Shown here: positions 22,451 to 34,071 of the stretch, piece after piece | How the letters are laid out: every line of letters starts with the position of its first letter | Numbering within the stretch: the first letter of the stretch is position 1 | DNA from: Fusarium oxysporum f. sp. lycopersici 4287 | Lineage: Eukaryota; Ascomycota; Sordariomycetes; Hypocreales; Nectriaceae | Direction of reading: 5' to 3' | Assembly: GCF_000149955.1 (NCBI RefSeq) | Contig: NC_030992.1 | Span: 4,046,850-4,110,849, forward strand | Length of the DNA stretch: 64,000 bases | The notes under the pieces: generated by a model | What the model was told of the DNA's origin: nothing | What the model saw: only the letters and a program-made list of their open reading frames with translations | Database searches by the model: none | Program-made: the position numbers and the translations under genes

Positions 22451-22588
22451 CCCTTCCCTATACCCTGCAAGCCTCGGTTTGTTTTACTCGGCTACCAATC
22501 AAGTCCGGGGTACTAAGACTAACTACCCTTCCCCACACCCCGCAAACCTCGGTTGATCCCACTTGGCTACTAATTAAGTCCGGGGTAT
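22451..22588 (+). promoter_or_regulatory. Duplicated 63-bp promoter module (75-bp period)
   Basis: Two imperfect copies, 22451-22513 and 22526-22588. Each contains CCTCGG (22472-22477 and 22547-22552) and TCCGGGGTA (22505 and 22580). CCTCGG is the core bound by the FarA/FarB fatty-acid regulators of filamentous fungi. CCGGGG fits the CreA consensus. A TATA-like gtatatagc follows the second copy, about 80 bp before the ATG. Confidence 0.6.
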
Positions 22589-22668
22589 ATAGCCCATCTG
22601 TCTCCTCTTTATTTTCTCCTTCATTATTCTTCCACATACTCACATACACACATTCTAAATCACTCATT

Positions 22669-23698
22669 ATGTCAGGTCCCGGTGTTGGTTTTGAGTACCC
22701 GCCTGTTAAGGTTACGTGGCTGCAGCGCGATGTACTACTTTTCGCCAGCACCATCGGCGCTACTGCTGATGAGCTGCACTTCCTCTACGTCCGTCGCGAT
22801 CCTGCCTAGAAACACTGAGCTCGTACTGACTAGACACAGGAGTTCCATCCTAAATTCGCCGTCTTCCCTACCTACCCCGTCATCCTTCGTAAGTCCCGCT
22901 ACTTGACCCTACAGCCCCAATCATTGACCCATCACAGCCTTCAAGAAGGATTCCCAGGAAGTAGTCGACTACTACAAGGAGAGCAAAGCTGTTCAGATCC
23001 CCGGTGTCCCCGAACTCGACTACACGCGCGTTGTCGACGGCCAGCGGAAGATCCAATTCCTCAAGCCCCTCCCAACCACCTCCGCCGGCCGCAACTTCGA
23101 AACCCGCCAGAAGGTCATCGGTGTCTACGACAAGGGTCGCCCCGGTACTGTGCTCGAGACGCAGACTGACCTTGTAGACGTAGAGTCTGGCGAGGTGCAC
23201 ACCCGTGTCACCAGCAGCGGCTTCTTCATTGGCCAAGGCAACTGGGGGGGTCCCAAGGGTCCAGCTACGGAGAACTACCCTCCACCAAAAGGGAAGGCTC
23301 CTGATGCTACGATTGAGGTCCAGACCAACGCCGAGACGGCGCTTCTGTACAGGTTGAATGGCGATTACAACCCGCTGCATGCTGATCCTGAGCCTGGGCA
23401 GAAGATGGGTTTCGGAGGGACAATTATGCATGGGCTGTACTCGTGGAACTCGACGGCTCATTCACTGTTGAAAGAGCTGGGTGGTGGGGATCCTGCCAAT
23501 ATCAAGGAGTACCAAGCGAGGTTTGCTAGTCCGGTGAGGCCGGGCGACAAGCTGGTTACGCATGCGTGGGTTACGGGGGTCGACCAGGACGGTTGGGCCG
23601 AGGTGAGATTTGTTACGCAGGTCGCCGGTGGCAAGGTTGTTTTGAGCAATGGATTGGCTTTGATGAAGGTTACGAGCCAGGGTAAGAGTAAGTTGTAA
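22669..23698 (+). CDS. Peroxisomal MaoC-type enoyl-CoA hydratase 2
   Basis: Exons 22669-22788, 22840-22888 and 22938-23698 give 309 residues. The hydratase 2 signature is clear: YRLNGDYNPLHADP followed by GFGGTIMHGLYSWN, holding the catalytic Asp and His of the R-specific hydratase (MaoC, double hot-dog) fold. The chain ends in -GKSKL, a textbook PTS1, so the enzyme should hydrate 2-enoyl-CoA to (3R)-hydroxyacyl-CoA in peroxisomes. It stands alone rather than fused to the dehydrogenase domains of Fox2. Intron 1 has an unusual GTCCGT donor; intron 2 is standard. The upstream repeat module carries CCTCGG boxes, fitting fatty-acid induction. Confidence 0.85.
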
Positions 23699-25220
23699 AC
23701 TGCTTGTCTTAATAGAGATATCTATGTATGCCGATCCATGAGCTGCAATTTGTTACTGCATTGCGCTGACAGAATACTGGTGAGCCTTCTTAGACCAGGC
23801 GCTCTTCTTTGATTGCCGGTGCTTCGGCCTACATGGCGTTCATAACCAAGGCTGACAACCTGGTGAGAGAGTCAGCCAAGCCCTCCTTGTGTTGTCTTTA
23901 TAAGGCGAGACTATTCTTTTTCGTATTTAAACATATGAGCAGCGAACGTCTCTATCTACAATTATTAAGTCCTGGATCAATCTGTACTTGCCCACAAACC
24001 TCTAGAAGGATAATCATCTAGAAACAAGGATGACAGAGGTGGATTATAAGGTGGCACAATGGCTTCACCATTGAAATTACCAAAGCAAGAAGCTCAGAGG
24101 AGACTGGTCACCCAGAGTAGAACATAGATCGTAGTCTGTAAGACGGAATGTTGCCTCGTCCATCCCCATAGTCCATGTACCAAGGTTGTTATACATACTA
24201 TCCGGCTCCAATGTCTGTTGCGCGATATCAACGTTTGCCTCGGAGTCTTCAAGCACCTCGGGATGTATTATTGTGTCACGAGACCTATCTCCTGATCTTG
24301 AGCTTGAGCATGGAATATTCCTATAGGCCGTAGCATATGGGAGGCTTTGGAAATGCTGTACTTTCTTAATGCCTGATCCCTTGTAAGGATTGGCCCTGCC
24401 AATTCTAGAGGGTCCAGCTCTAATATATCCATAAATACCAAAGACTCAACCTTCTTACCTGGGATACAATATCCATCATGTCGTGATCTAGTATCACTAA
24501 TAAAACCGATGCCATAAAATCGATCAAGATTCATGGTCCAGCACTACTCTGCCTCAAATGTAGGCTCAATAGATTTATTTCTGGAAATCCATTCCTTTGG
24601 CGCAGCACGATATAAGCAATCCGGCAGGATTTGTTGTTCACAATTAAGACCTTACCTAAGAGCCTTTAATTACTGGGCATGGCCCTGATTAGTCGGGCTA
24701 TGTTACTCTGCTTGCTAATCATCCATTACCCCGGTCATCAAACCTAGCCTGCTCTGGCATATTATACCCGGACCTCCTGCATATCTGATAAGTACTTCCG
24801 AGAAACTCAAAAGCGTATGATCTGTTCCGAGCACAATTGGAGAACGAGCCGAGCAAGGTAACCGCAAAGTTTGGCCAGGGTCACAAGTCATCATGCAACG
24901 AAGACGGAAAACTTTGAGGCCCATCCTGTGTGAGCACGGCAGCATCCAGTACTTGTGACAGTAAGTCACGGCTAGCAGGAGTGGTGAGATAATACACGAG
25001 CTTCTACAGGCGACGGGACTTATGAGATCACGCCACCATCTTGATGTCTGGAAAGGTTACACAATATCTACGTCTCCTAGGCCATCCCAGTTACTGTTGA
25101 GTTGTAAGGCTAAGAAGGACGGAAGATCTATGCAGTGCGACAGGTGAAAGACACATCGTACTGCTGGAATGCAATGTAATGTTATCTATACGTCACCCCT
25201 TCGTCCCCATCAACAAGCAT
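23699..25220. other. Intergenic with a possible gene remnant
   Basis: No intact gene. A minus-strand frame at 24268-24534 (IGFISDTRSRHDGYCIPGKK...) has protein-like character and may be the decayed C-terminal part of a fungal F-box-type protein. It lacks any supporting upstream exon. This is weak evidence only. Confidence 0.3.
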
Positions 25221-26740
25221 CTAATCCCACTCAAGCTCACCCATTCGCGAATAACGCCCATTTTGACTACCGAGATATCCAATGACTTCCTCGGCTGTCG
25301 TTGCAATCCTCAGAATATCAACATCCTCTGTGCCAACAAACCCTGCCTGTGCAGCTTGATCAACCCAATCTAGCAAGCCCTTGTAGAACCCGCACACGTC
25401 AAAGACACAGATACCGCACTGGTGTATACCGAGCTGGTACCAAGTCGTCGTTTCAAGTAGTTCCTCTAAAGTGCCGTATCCGCCGCTAAGAGCGACAAAG
25501 CCGCTACCAAGGGCACCGCCAATGACTGCGTCGATCATGAGTCTCTTGCGTGTGTGCATGTCCTTCACAACGGTCCGGCTTCCGAACTTTGATGGATCTG
25601 CATTTTTCTTTATGAGTTTCTCTTCGTACTTTGCGAGCGCGACGGGAATGATGCCCTGGACGGCACTTGGGCCCGAGAGCTGAACCAGAGTGCTGGCAAT
25701 GGCGCCCATGATCTCAGTTGTTCCACCACCGTAGACGAGCTTGTAGTTATTACTGTGCAGAGCAAAAGCAAGATTCTTGGCAGCCTGGATGTGCTTCGGA
25801 TCATTACCCGACGAAGATCCGCCACTGGTGAAGGTCAGCTTAATCTCAACAATTCGAGAAAAGGGGGGCGCTACAATAGACAAACGACTCGAGACTTGGA
25901 GTTCGAGTTCAATGTGCCGTTGTTGGAGAGTCTGATAGTTCGAAAACTGTAGCAAAGCTCGTTGAGCATGGATATGGCAGGTATCTCAACATCCAACGTC
26001 CAGGAAGCCTTGTTAGTGACAGGGAGGCTCATGCATACTACACCGGCTTGTTAGAGGAAAGGGTTCAGGACGGAACGTATCCACTCGAGCTGATGGAAGC
26101 CGTACTGCAAAGTGTTGGCGTTCATGAGTGCGAGACCCCTCTGGAATGACGACTGACGGGCGCTGCATGACATGTCTGCTTCGAGATATGGATAGAACTC
26201 TTGGTACCCTATGGCCTTCCACACGCCTTTATGGAAGCATGCGCTGTCATCAAGCAAACTCTGCTGAAGATCTCTCAGCTCCTCGAGTTCGCCAAGGAGA
26301 CCCCTCTCGAGCATCTCGCTGGCTCTAACTTGGATGAACTGCCAGTATGCAGATTGACGTGGTATCAAGGTTGCTGCAATGAACCGATACTGACGCTTAA
26401 GTGCCTCATGCAGCAAGGGTATTGCGAGAGATGTTGAGCCGCCGACAAGAATGGGGAGTTTCCCTCGATTTGTGACTTCCTCCACCTTATCTGCAGCCAT
26501 GTCCACAAAGTCATGAGGTTCCTCATCAGCCTCAAGGTAATCGACCATGTGATGAGGAACATCATCTATCTCTTGAACGGTAGGCTTGGCGGTGAGAATG
26601 CTACCTGCCTTGTAACACTGTAAGCTATCCACGGAGATGACCTCGCTCGGAAAGGCCTTTGCAATGGCAACGCCCAGCTTAGTCTTTCCGGACGCAGTAG
26701 GGCCGAAGATAGCAATGCAGAGCTTCTGATTGGCTTGCAT
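25221..26740 (-). CDS. Fused isopentenyltransferase-LOG, cytokinin biosynthesis (in-frame stop)
   Basis: The N-terminal half is an adenylate isopentenyltransferase. It has P-loop GPTASGKT (13-20), SVDSLQCYKAGSILTAKPT and PILVGGSTSLAIPLL. It would transfer dimethylallyl to AMP. The C-terminal half is LOG (cytokinin riboside monophosphate phosphoribohydrolase), with GGSSSGND, VYGGGTTEIMG and SGGYGTLEELLE. Exon 1 is 26740-25875 and exon 2 is 25824-25221. The 50-nt intron (GTAGCG...CACCAG, phase 2) recreates the LOG first strand RVVCLFGGSSSG. One in-frame TAA (plus 26051-26053) interrupts exon 1 between NPFL and QAGVV, although coding sequence continues to ISMLNELC. The whole frame is 490 codons (TAA included), about the size of Fusarium IPT-LOG fusions. 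The stop may be a RIP-like CAA-to-TAA change or an error. Confidence 0.78.
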
Positions 26741-27911
26741 CTTTACGAAAGTTAAAAAAAATGATATCTTGAACGAAAACCCGAGGTGAGTTAATAAAAC
26801 ATCCCGTGGCGGAACAGATCTCGTTGGAGCTTATATAGTCGAGATCCAATTCTGGCATTTTATATATCCCATAACTACGCGCTTCTTGTAAATTGAAAAG
26901 ACTCATAAACGAGCTCGTACCGATGCTCTCGTTCCGATTCCAAGCATGATAGGAAGTACGGATAGTTTTCTCATGACACCCTCATCACAGCGTTCCATGA
27001 CAAGCACGGAGTACTTCCGCAAACTATTATATGCATAACACCGTATATGGAAACTTTGTCACGGCTTCATAAGCCGGCTAACAGGGGTATTGACAATTAA
27101 GATTCGACAAGGCCGATCCGGGATAGACGGACAGGGGTCCTGATAGCCATGCATGTCAGTAATCGGTAAATCGCTCGGAATGACGTTCCGTGGTTAACTG
27201 CCGCTAGTTGTATATTGTATTACACGCAAGCTGAGGTTATTAATGCCGCGTTTCTTCGACACCATCAATTGGATGTGTTGGTAAAGCTCGAGTATTATCT
27301 GCTTTTATTCACTATCTATACCCGTTATGTCTAGACACCAAGCTCTCTGACATGGAATCGGAGCCACAAAATCGGCAGGTGGCAACGCATGAAGTGACAA
27401 TGGAGCTACCGAGAGTATCAACGTCGATTAACGCAGGTCACCCTAGAAAGATGAAGCTAAAATGCCAGTTCCTTGATATCATGCTATGTCAGACAAAATC
27501 CTTCACCAGTCTTGATTTCATCCCTGCGGCTATTGTTTCACCAGCTTGCTCCTCATGTACAGAAGGCAGATCTAGCCCAATCCATACCATCACATCAAAT
27601 TAGCTCCCGATTTATTCCTAAGGAGGGCGAATCAGCTTGTTTGAGTAGTAATACCTTGGAGGTGAGACCAGTGTGCTCGGGCCTGTCGTCTATTCTCCAT
27701 GTCTGCAATATCTGGCAATGCGAAGCTCTACCTGTCTGTATTTTTCGATGTATTTAATAAGCCTAACGGAAAGGAGTCTTTGGTTGCCTTGTTAGTATTT
27801 TTGTTGACCGGAATTTTATCATCTCGAATATCACCAAGTCTTTTATAACCTACCCATCGGTGTTGCCCCAAGTCCTTCTGACGCTGCGTCTAATCTAATA
27901 CCGCTTCGACA
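26741..27911. other. Divergent promoter between IPT-LOG and P450
   Basis: 1.2 kb of non-coding DNA shared by the two divergent genes. A small frame at 27352-27603 has no recognisable motif. No regulatory site was identified with confidence. Confidence 0.4.
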
Positions 27912-29911
27912 ATGCATCCGACTTCACTGGCCATCGGAACCGGGCTTTCATCCGGAATACTTGCCCACATTCTAATATTCAGCAAGGGGGAGTGGGATCT
28001 TTACACCATCAAGATACTACAAGGACTTCTCATAGTCATTGTTCTCCTGGCACTGAGCTTCAAGAGGCTGGGAACTACAGAGGCTGGGTCGCCGTACCAG
28101 CGTCTTCGAATCTACCATAGCATCCATATACATGGTGTCTTTGATGGTTTTAGGGACCTTTTGCAACATATTCCTTTATCGCATCTGCTTCTTTCATCGC
28201 TTGTAACAGTTTCCAGGTCCTCTCATGGCCAAAGTCTCCAATTTATATCTCACCAGGCGTTCCGTCGCCCGATTCCAGCTCTACAAAGAGATCCAGAACC
28301 TCCATAGAACATATGGGGATATTGTGCGAGTAGTTAAGTGACAATAACCTCAACTTATACCTCTAGAGCTATTCTAATATTGAGTAGGGCCCTCAGCACT
28401 ATCGATCCTCGATGCAAAGGCCTTCCATGCCATACACGCCAACAATTCGCCCTGTCGCAAAGGACCTTGGTACAATATCGAACAGCCGGCCATCTCTCTC
28501 CACATGACGCGCGACAAGAACGATCATTCTCGTAGACGACGAGCTTGGGACAGGGCGTTTAGCTCAAAGGGTAAGTTCCGAAAAGCCTCTATCAAGCTTT
28601 GACAAACATCAGGACTAACTAGTTCGCATAGCCCTCCGAGATTACGAGCCCCGCGTGGTCAAATATACCAGCCAATTACTCAATCGACTAGAACAGAGCC
28701 AAGCCACAACTATTGACATTGCGAAGTGGTTCAAGTTTTACAGCTTCGATACCATGGGTGACCTGGCTTTTGGTCAGAGCTTCAACATGCTAACAGACGG
28801 CGTTAAGCATCCATTCATGGCACTGGTTGAGTCGCATATGGCAATGGCCGGTACCTTTAGTCAACTGATCTGGATGTTTCCCCTGTTCAGGGCGATGCCG
28901 TTCCTTGGTCGTGAAGATGCTATCTTCCAGAAATGGATTGGGAATCAAGTTCGCCATCAAGAACAGGTATGTCATCACAGTATTTAACCTTCCGGGGGGA
29001 GGCTGATGTGACGATACAGAACGAACCGGACCTTCCGAATATCTTCTCCTGGCTCCTTGAAGATTATAAATCCCAGCTATATCCAAAAGAGCAAGATTGG
29101 CTAAGCCTACAAGCTGATATGCAGCTTATAGCTGTTGCTGGAAGGTAAGGCGACGTCCTCTGCGTGGCAGAGTCTGTCGGCTAATCTTCTGTTCAGTGAT
29201 ACTACTTCCGTAACACTAACTTGCCTGTTTTACCTATTGGCTACTAATAAAAATGCGTGCATGCGGCTTCAAGAGGAGATCGACAACTTGTTTTCCAGCT
29301 CTTCACAACCTAATCACTCGAGCTTTTCCAAGTTGACATACCTTCAAACTTGTATTGATGAGACACTGCGACTTTTTCCTCCAGTTCCATCTGGATTGCA
29401 GCGCATGACACCTGCAGAAGGGCTACAAGTCGGTGAAATCGTCATCCCTGGAGGTACCATAGTGACTGTTCCCTCCTATACGGTGTATAGAGGTACGTTC
29501 TATGATCTGAGGGCGGAATGGGCTTGTTCAAGTTAACATGACTGACAGATGAGCGATACTTCACCGCTCCTAATGACTTCGTTCCTGAGCGCTGGATGAT
29601 AAAACCAGAAATGGTAAAGGACGACTCGGTTTTTGCTCCATTCTCAGTTGGTAAGTTCCAGTTGTTTCTGCCTCGCTATTTCCTTGCGTGCTTGGGATTA
29701 ACCACATTATTCAGGACGCTATGCCTGCGTGGGTAAGCAATTAGGCCTTATGGAAGTCGGCTACGCTACCTGTATGATCTTACACCGCTTTAACATCTGC
29801 CTTTTTGGTGAGGGAACTATAACAAAGCCGGCGTTTCTCAAGGGTCTTAGAGACCATTTCACACTAAATGCCCCTGAGCTTAATGTTATACTTACAGCTA
29901 GGAAGCACTGA
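27912..29911 (+). CDS. Cytochrome P450, cytokinin-cluster type, damaged 5' part
   Basis: Canonical P450 features: AGSDTT in helix I (spliced 29144/29197), ETLRLFP (ExxR), PERW, and the heme loop APFSVGRYACVGKQLG (spliced 29650/29715). Downstream exons are clean: 28388-28570, 28632-28966, 29020-29144, 29197-29492, 29549-29650 and 29715-29911. The 5' exon (27912-28333) is broken. The N-terminal membrane region starts in one frame, whereas FLYRICFFH and QFPGPLMAKV lie in the next frame. They are separated by TAA at 28204-28206, and the exon 1/2 junction is out of phase by one base. By position next to IPT-LOG it would hydroxylate the isopentenyl side chain at the ER membrane. Probably a pseudogene in decay, or affected by sequencing errors. 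Confidence 0.75.
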
Positions 29912-30462
29912 GCTATAGTACCCGTCCAGCTTTATTTGCTCAAGCTTCAACGCCCTGGACCAGTTGATTATAGGTTGTTACTCCAGAATATTGGAACAAC
30001 CGAGTCTAGAAACCCAGAAAGCCTGATTGATACTACAGAGAACTAGCTAAGATCGTCATCGAACAAATATAGCATCTCCCTCGTATATGATAGGCAGATC
30101 AATTTCTAAGGCTACATATTACTCGACAGGTTATTAATCACCGTAAATAGAATTGTGAAACTGATTTCCATGAACATATATTATATAATACTATTCGGCC
30201 AACATGTCTCACACTCTTACTCTTCGTACCGGAGAACTGAGTACAGGTTAACTTGTTGTAATAGGGACAGGGATTATCAACAAACCAGTTAACTTGTTTA
30301 AGATTAGACCCATACAGTCAGGTCAATAACCCACCGAGCCCGCTTGCCTGAAACCCATAAATTTTACAGCATCACATCTCAACATCACTATCTACCGCCT
30401 AACAGAGCCGACACCTCCTGATTTTGCCTTTGATCAGTTCGCGTTCAATATCCGACTATATT
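29912..30462. other. Intergenic
   Basis: 3' flank of the P450 and leader of the F-box gene. No further feature seen. Confidence 0.4.
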
Positions 30463-32449
30463 ATGTACTCCTTCAGCTGTCAAATCTGCGGCGTCGACAT
30501 GGCTACCGCCCGCATCCGCACACCAGATGAGCCGCCTAGCGCAGCGTGGAATTTTGAGGGTGCCGATTATGTTGGCTTCTGTAAATGGCCGTACCCAGAG
30601 GAATTCAAGGACAAAGATTGCCGGCAATGCACAACTGAGGATCGGGGTCCAGCTAGACCTCCAGAAGTTGATCCTTGGCCGGACCTGGACGACGAAGATG
30701 ACCCAGACTGGAAGCCAGATGCACAGAGTTCCAGCGATGAAGAACCACTGGAGTGCGACTCAGGATGGGAGACTGAGAATGACGGTATAGAGCCTGAAGC
30801 CTCATCTTTCTCTGGCAAAGAGGATAGCCATTACTCAAATGATGCACCCGGCCGGTATCCTCTTACGGATTTCTATACTTCCCCGTATCTTGATCGTCTA
30901 CCACACGGCACATGGCATAACGGCCGCGCATATTACTCTGGCAATCGGAAATATCCACAATCATGGCCCTTACAAACGATTAATCATTCGAACGTTCTCC
31001 CGGAGCACATCGCCTCACCCACTTGCCAAAGCCTCCAAGGCATCAGCGGCCATGTCCTCAGCGTTGCACAAATGAAGAACTGTCGGAATATTCGCTTTCT
31101 CGTGCCCAAGGCGTCAAGTTGGAGACCTGATGCAAGTGACCAGATTCTCGAAGGGAGCAGTAGCAATCTGTTCTATGTATCGGGGGAGTCCAATGGTTCA
31201 AACATGATCGAAAGCCGCCATTTCAGAGGATGGCACTCGTTTTACCCGTCAAGACATGGCTTGAAAGAAGTAACCACGAGCTGGGAGTTTATTGGCGAGG
31301 GCTGTATTGTGAGTCTATGCCCCAAGCTATGTTTCTCACTCTTTGGCCTTTGCTAACAGTACATGCAAGGAGCTTGAAGATTCACTGATCCCACTCCCAG
31401 CGCATTCTTACTGCTTGGATATATACGCAAAGTTATCCTTGCGGCGTCTTGGCTATGTTGAACTGAATGGACTTTGGCACTGGCGCGAGATGCGAAATAT
31501 GCCGGCCTCGTATGGCCTTGGAGATTGTATTCCGGAACCGAGGCGCACACAGTTACATTTGCCAGAGTTGCAACGAGCCCGCCAAGACTGGGATTATCCC
31601 TGGCTCCATACCCCAGGCGACGAGTGGATTGTTGCAAATCCTGCTGAGATCCCAGGCATATCTCGAGTTTTGGAGTCATGCATAAAAGATTTATGCATTG
31701 AGGGATATACCCAACAGACGACAGGGTTCTTGGCCCTGCCTGCTGAGATCATTCAACATACTCTGTCGTTTCTTGACATTACCGACGTCGACAGCACGGC
31801 CAAGACTTGCAGGGTGATATTCAAGCTTGCGCAGCCAATATTCAGAGAAATTGTACTGAGAGACATGCCTTGGCTGTGGGAGGTTCTTGAGAATAACGAA
31901 TATCCCGCGTCTCGTGACTGTCTACCAACATGGGATCCTCTCTGTCCTCTTGGTGCTCCACCTCCAACACTCCCTGTCGGACTAGAAACTGAAGAGGAGG
32001 AGGAGGATCGATGGGCACTAATTCTCTTTGAGGACCCTGAGATGGAACAAGCTCGCAATGTGACCAAGGATGCTAACCGTCAGCGCCGAGAGGAGATCAT
32101 TGCACCTTATCATGAAAAGCTGAAGGCCTTACTGAAGGATTGGCACAGCTTTCGTAGAAACGTGGAATCTTGGATACATGGGAAAGGCGAGCGGCGCGAT
32201 ATGAATTGGAGGCGAGTATGGCTCCTATTCAGCCCCGTGACGAGCCCGTTGCCGGGTATAAGAAACAGGGCAAGGATCTGGGAGGATTGCGAGAGTATCA
32301 TGGACTTTGTTGCTTTGGCTCGTGAGGGAGAGGATATGGAAGAAAGGCATAAGGAGTTGGAAGCCAAGATATCAGAGCTGATTGATGAGAGCTCATATGG
32401 GATGCCCGATACAGATCCGGATGTCCCTAGTTGGCTGCAAGCATATTAG
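30463..32449 (+). CDS. F-box protein with N-terminal Cys motifs
   Basis: Exons 30463-31308 and 31370-32449 (intron GTGAGT, GCTAAC branch, GCAAG acceptor, 61 nt) give about 641 residues. The first ATG is 30463; the frame upstream lacks an earlier ATG. An N-terminal CQICGVDM...CRQC suggests a small metal-binding element. An acidic low-complexity stretch follows (DLDDEDDPDW...SSSDEEP). The F-box lies near GFLALPAEIIQHTLSFLDIT, about two thirds into the protein. The C-terminus is charged and helical. This architecture occurs in large lineage-expanded fungal F-box families of unknown target. A role as an SCF substrate receptor is inferred. Confidence 0.72.
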
Positions 32450-32777
32450 TATCGGTTCAATTAGATTTCACATATAGTTACTGCAAAAGGAAATCACAGA
32501 GGTCTTAGAATTCCCATGTCAATCCTGACACGATAGATAGATTATTCTCGTATTCTTGTAGCTATCATCAACTCCCTCCAGAGGCGAAAGCCTGTTGAAG
32601 AGTCAAGTTAGATGAGTTATGAGGGCAGCACCGTAATTTCTAAAGCACGTGTTAAATCCTAAATATTACAAGAAGACCATTATCATTGCGAAGCGCCAGA
32701 GATGAACGGGCATTCCCTTATCTCCACTACCCAAAACGGGGAGATTCGTCATACCAGAAGGTAGTTTTGATGTGAGA

Positions 32778-33335
32778 TTACGTAGCAGAATAAGAGCTGC
32801 TCTCTGCTCTACAACAGTCATCGATGTCAAATTGTATGGTCGATAATGAGCCGACGCCCGTAGAACTCACATAAAGAGGCCAGGCAATATCTCTAACCGT
32901 TACAGACCGGCGCACATCAAACTGCAAGCTGTATATGCAGTACTCAATAAGTTCGTGGGCTCGTATGATCAGACTCTCTGATAAAATAGCCGAACATGCA
33001 TATATATGCACCAACAGCCGGTGCTGCAATATGCCTCGCCGGGCGATCATGCAGGGTATGTCGCGTTTCAATATGCTCATCACTTTCTCCAATGGAAACT
33101 CTTTTTGCAAGCCATATCGTTCGCGATTCTGCGGGCCATGGCAAATAGGAGCGGTATCAACGCAAGATGTGACGGCACAAGATTGTTCTCGTTGTGTAAA
33201 TAAGGCGTTATGCAATAAGTTAGACTCAGAGTCGGGCAGCCAGTACAGCCCAGAGATCTGGTGCGAAAGTGTGGTTGCTCTCGCAGCTACAAAGACATGA
33301 GACATATAACTGGCACAATTAAACAGGGCTGCCAT
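32778..33335 (-). pseudogene. Possible C-terminal remnant of a fungal transcription factor
   Basis: A 185-codon minus frame. The end (SVTVRDIAWPLYVSSTGV...) has the pattern seen near the C-terminus of fungal Zn2Cys6 regulator middle-homology domains. No DNA-binding part or start exon is evident. A plus-strand frame (32935-33300) overlaps it, so even the strand is uncertain. Confidence 0.3.
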
Positions 33336-34071
33336 TCAAGTTGGAAAACGATGTCAATTTAACTGTTCGTAAGCTTTATTTTGGTGATACCACGGCTGTC
33401 TATCAACTGATCGTTGTCCGGTTGACAAAGTGACTAAATGCTACAGCGCATCAACTCACCCCAATCAAATATGACATTTGTTACCCTTCAAACCCATCCA
33501 TCCAGCGCACATATTCCTCAGCCCTTCTGAAGGTAAACCTTAGCAATTTGGGAGGTTTGTACTTCAGCAATGTTCGGTCGCTCAATTGTCCTACCAACCA
33601 ACCTCGAAGGCTCACGCCGATCTCTCTGCCAGTTGCGAGAATAGCAGTTCTAGAACCGGCCTCAAAATAGTTAATTGACAGCCCGCGGGACTATTGTTGG
33701 TGGCATTTACGCCAATGTTACGCCAGCCGTTGGTAGCCTACAGCATGGACATCTGCAACCCTATCGCGATTCGACAGCTTCTGGTGATGGTTCCGGGGTT
33801 CGGGCGCCGGAGAAGCAGACGCGTCACCGATTTGCTGCAGGAATGTGATAGAGACGATGGTTGGTGAGAACCGAGAGCAAATATGCATTGGAATGGATAC
33901 CACTGCATAAAAGGCTACTTATTGTTACATCGTCTCTGGCTATATCGTATAATCGTCCACTTTTATACTCTCGGCTTGGCCTGTTTATCATTATTGATAG
34001 ATCACTCATCCCCGCATTTCATATTCGTATTTCGCAACTTACCAAACTGCAATCCATAGTATTATCTCAAC
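33336..34071. other. Promoter region of the monooxygenase
   Basis: No gene is recognised. Several short overlapping frames on both strands are judged to be chance. Confidence 0.4.

Noticed and set aside
26045..26083. 39-nt intron removing the IPT-LOG stop
   Set aside because: GT...CTAAC...TAG exists, but it is shorter than usual fungal introns and would delete conserved-looking residues; kept only as an alternative.
28137..28209. Intron GTCTTT...AACAG joining the P450 anchor to FPGP
   Set aside because: It would be in phase, but the skipped sequence encodes the better P450 match FLYRICFFH; a frame break is more likely.
32935..33300. 121-codon plus frame
   Set aside because: Overlaps a more protein-like minus frame; Cys/Ser-rich with no recognised motif.
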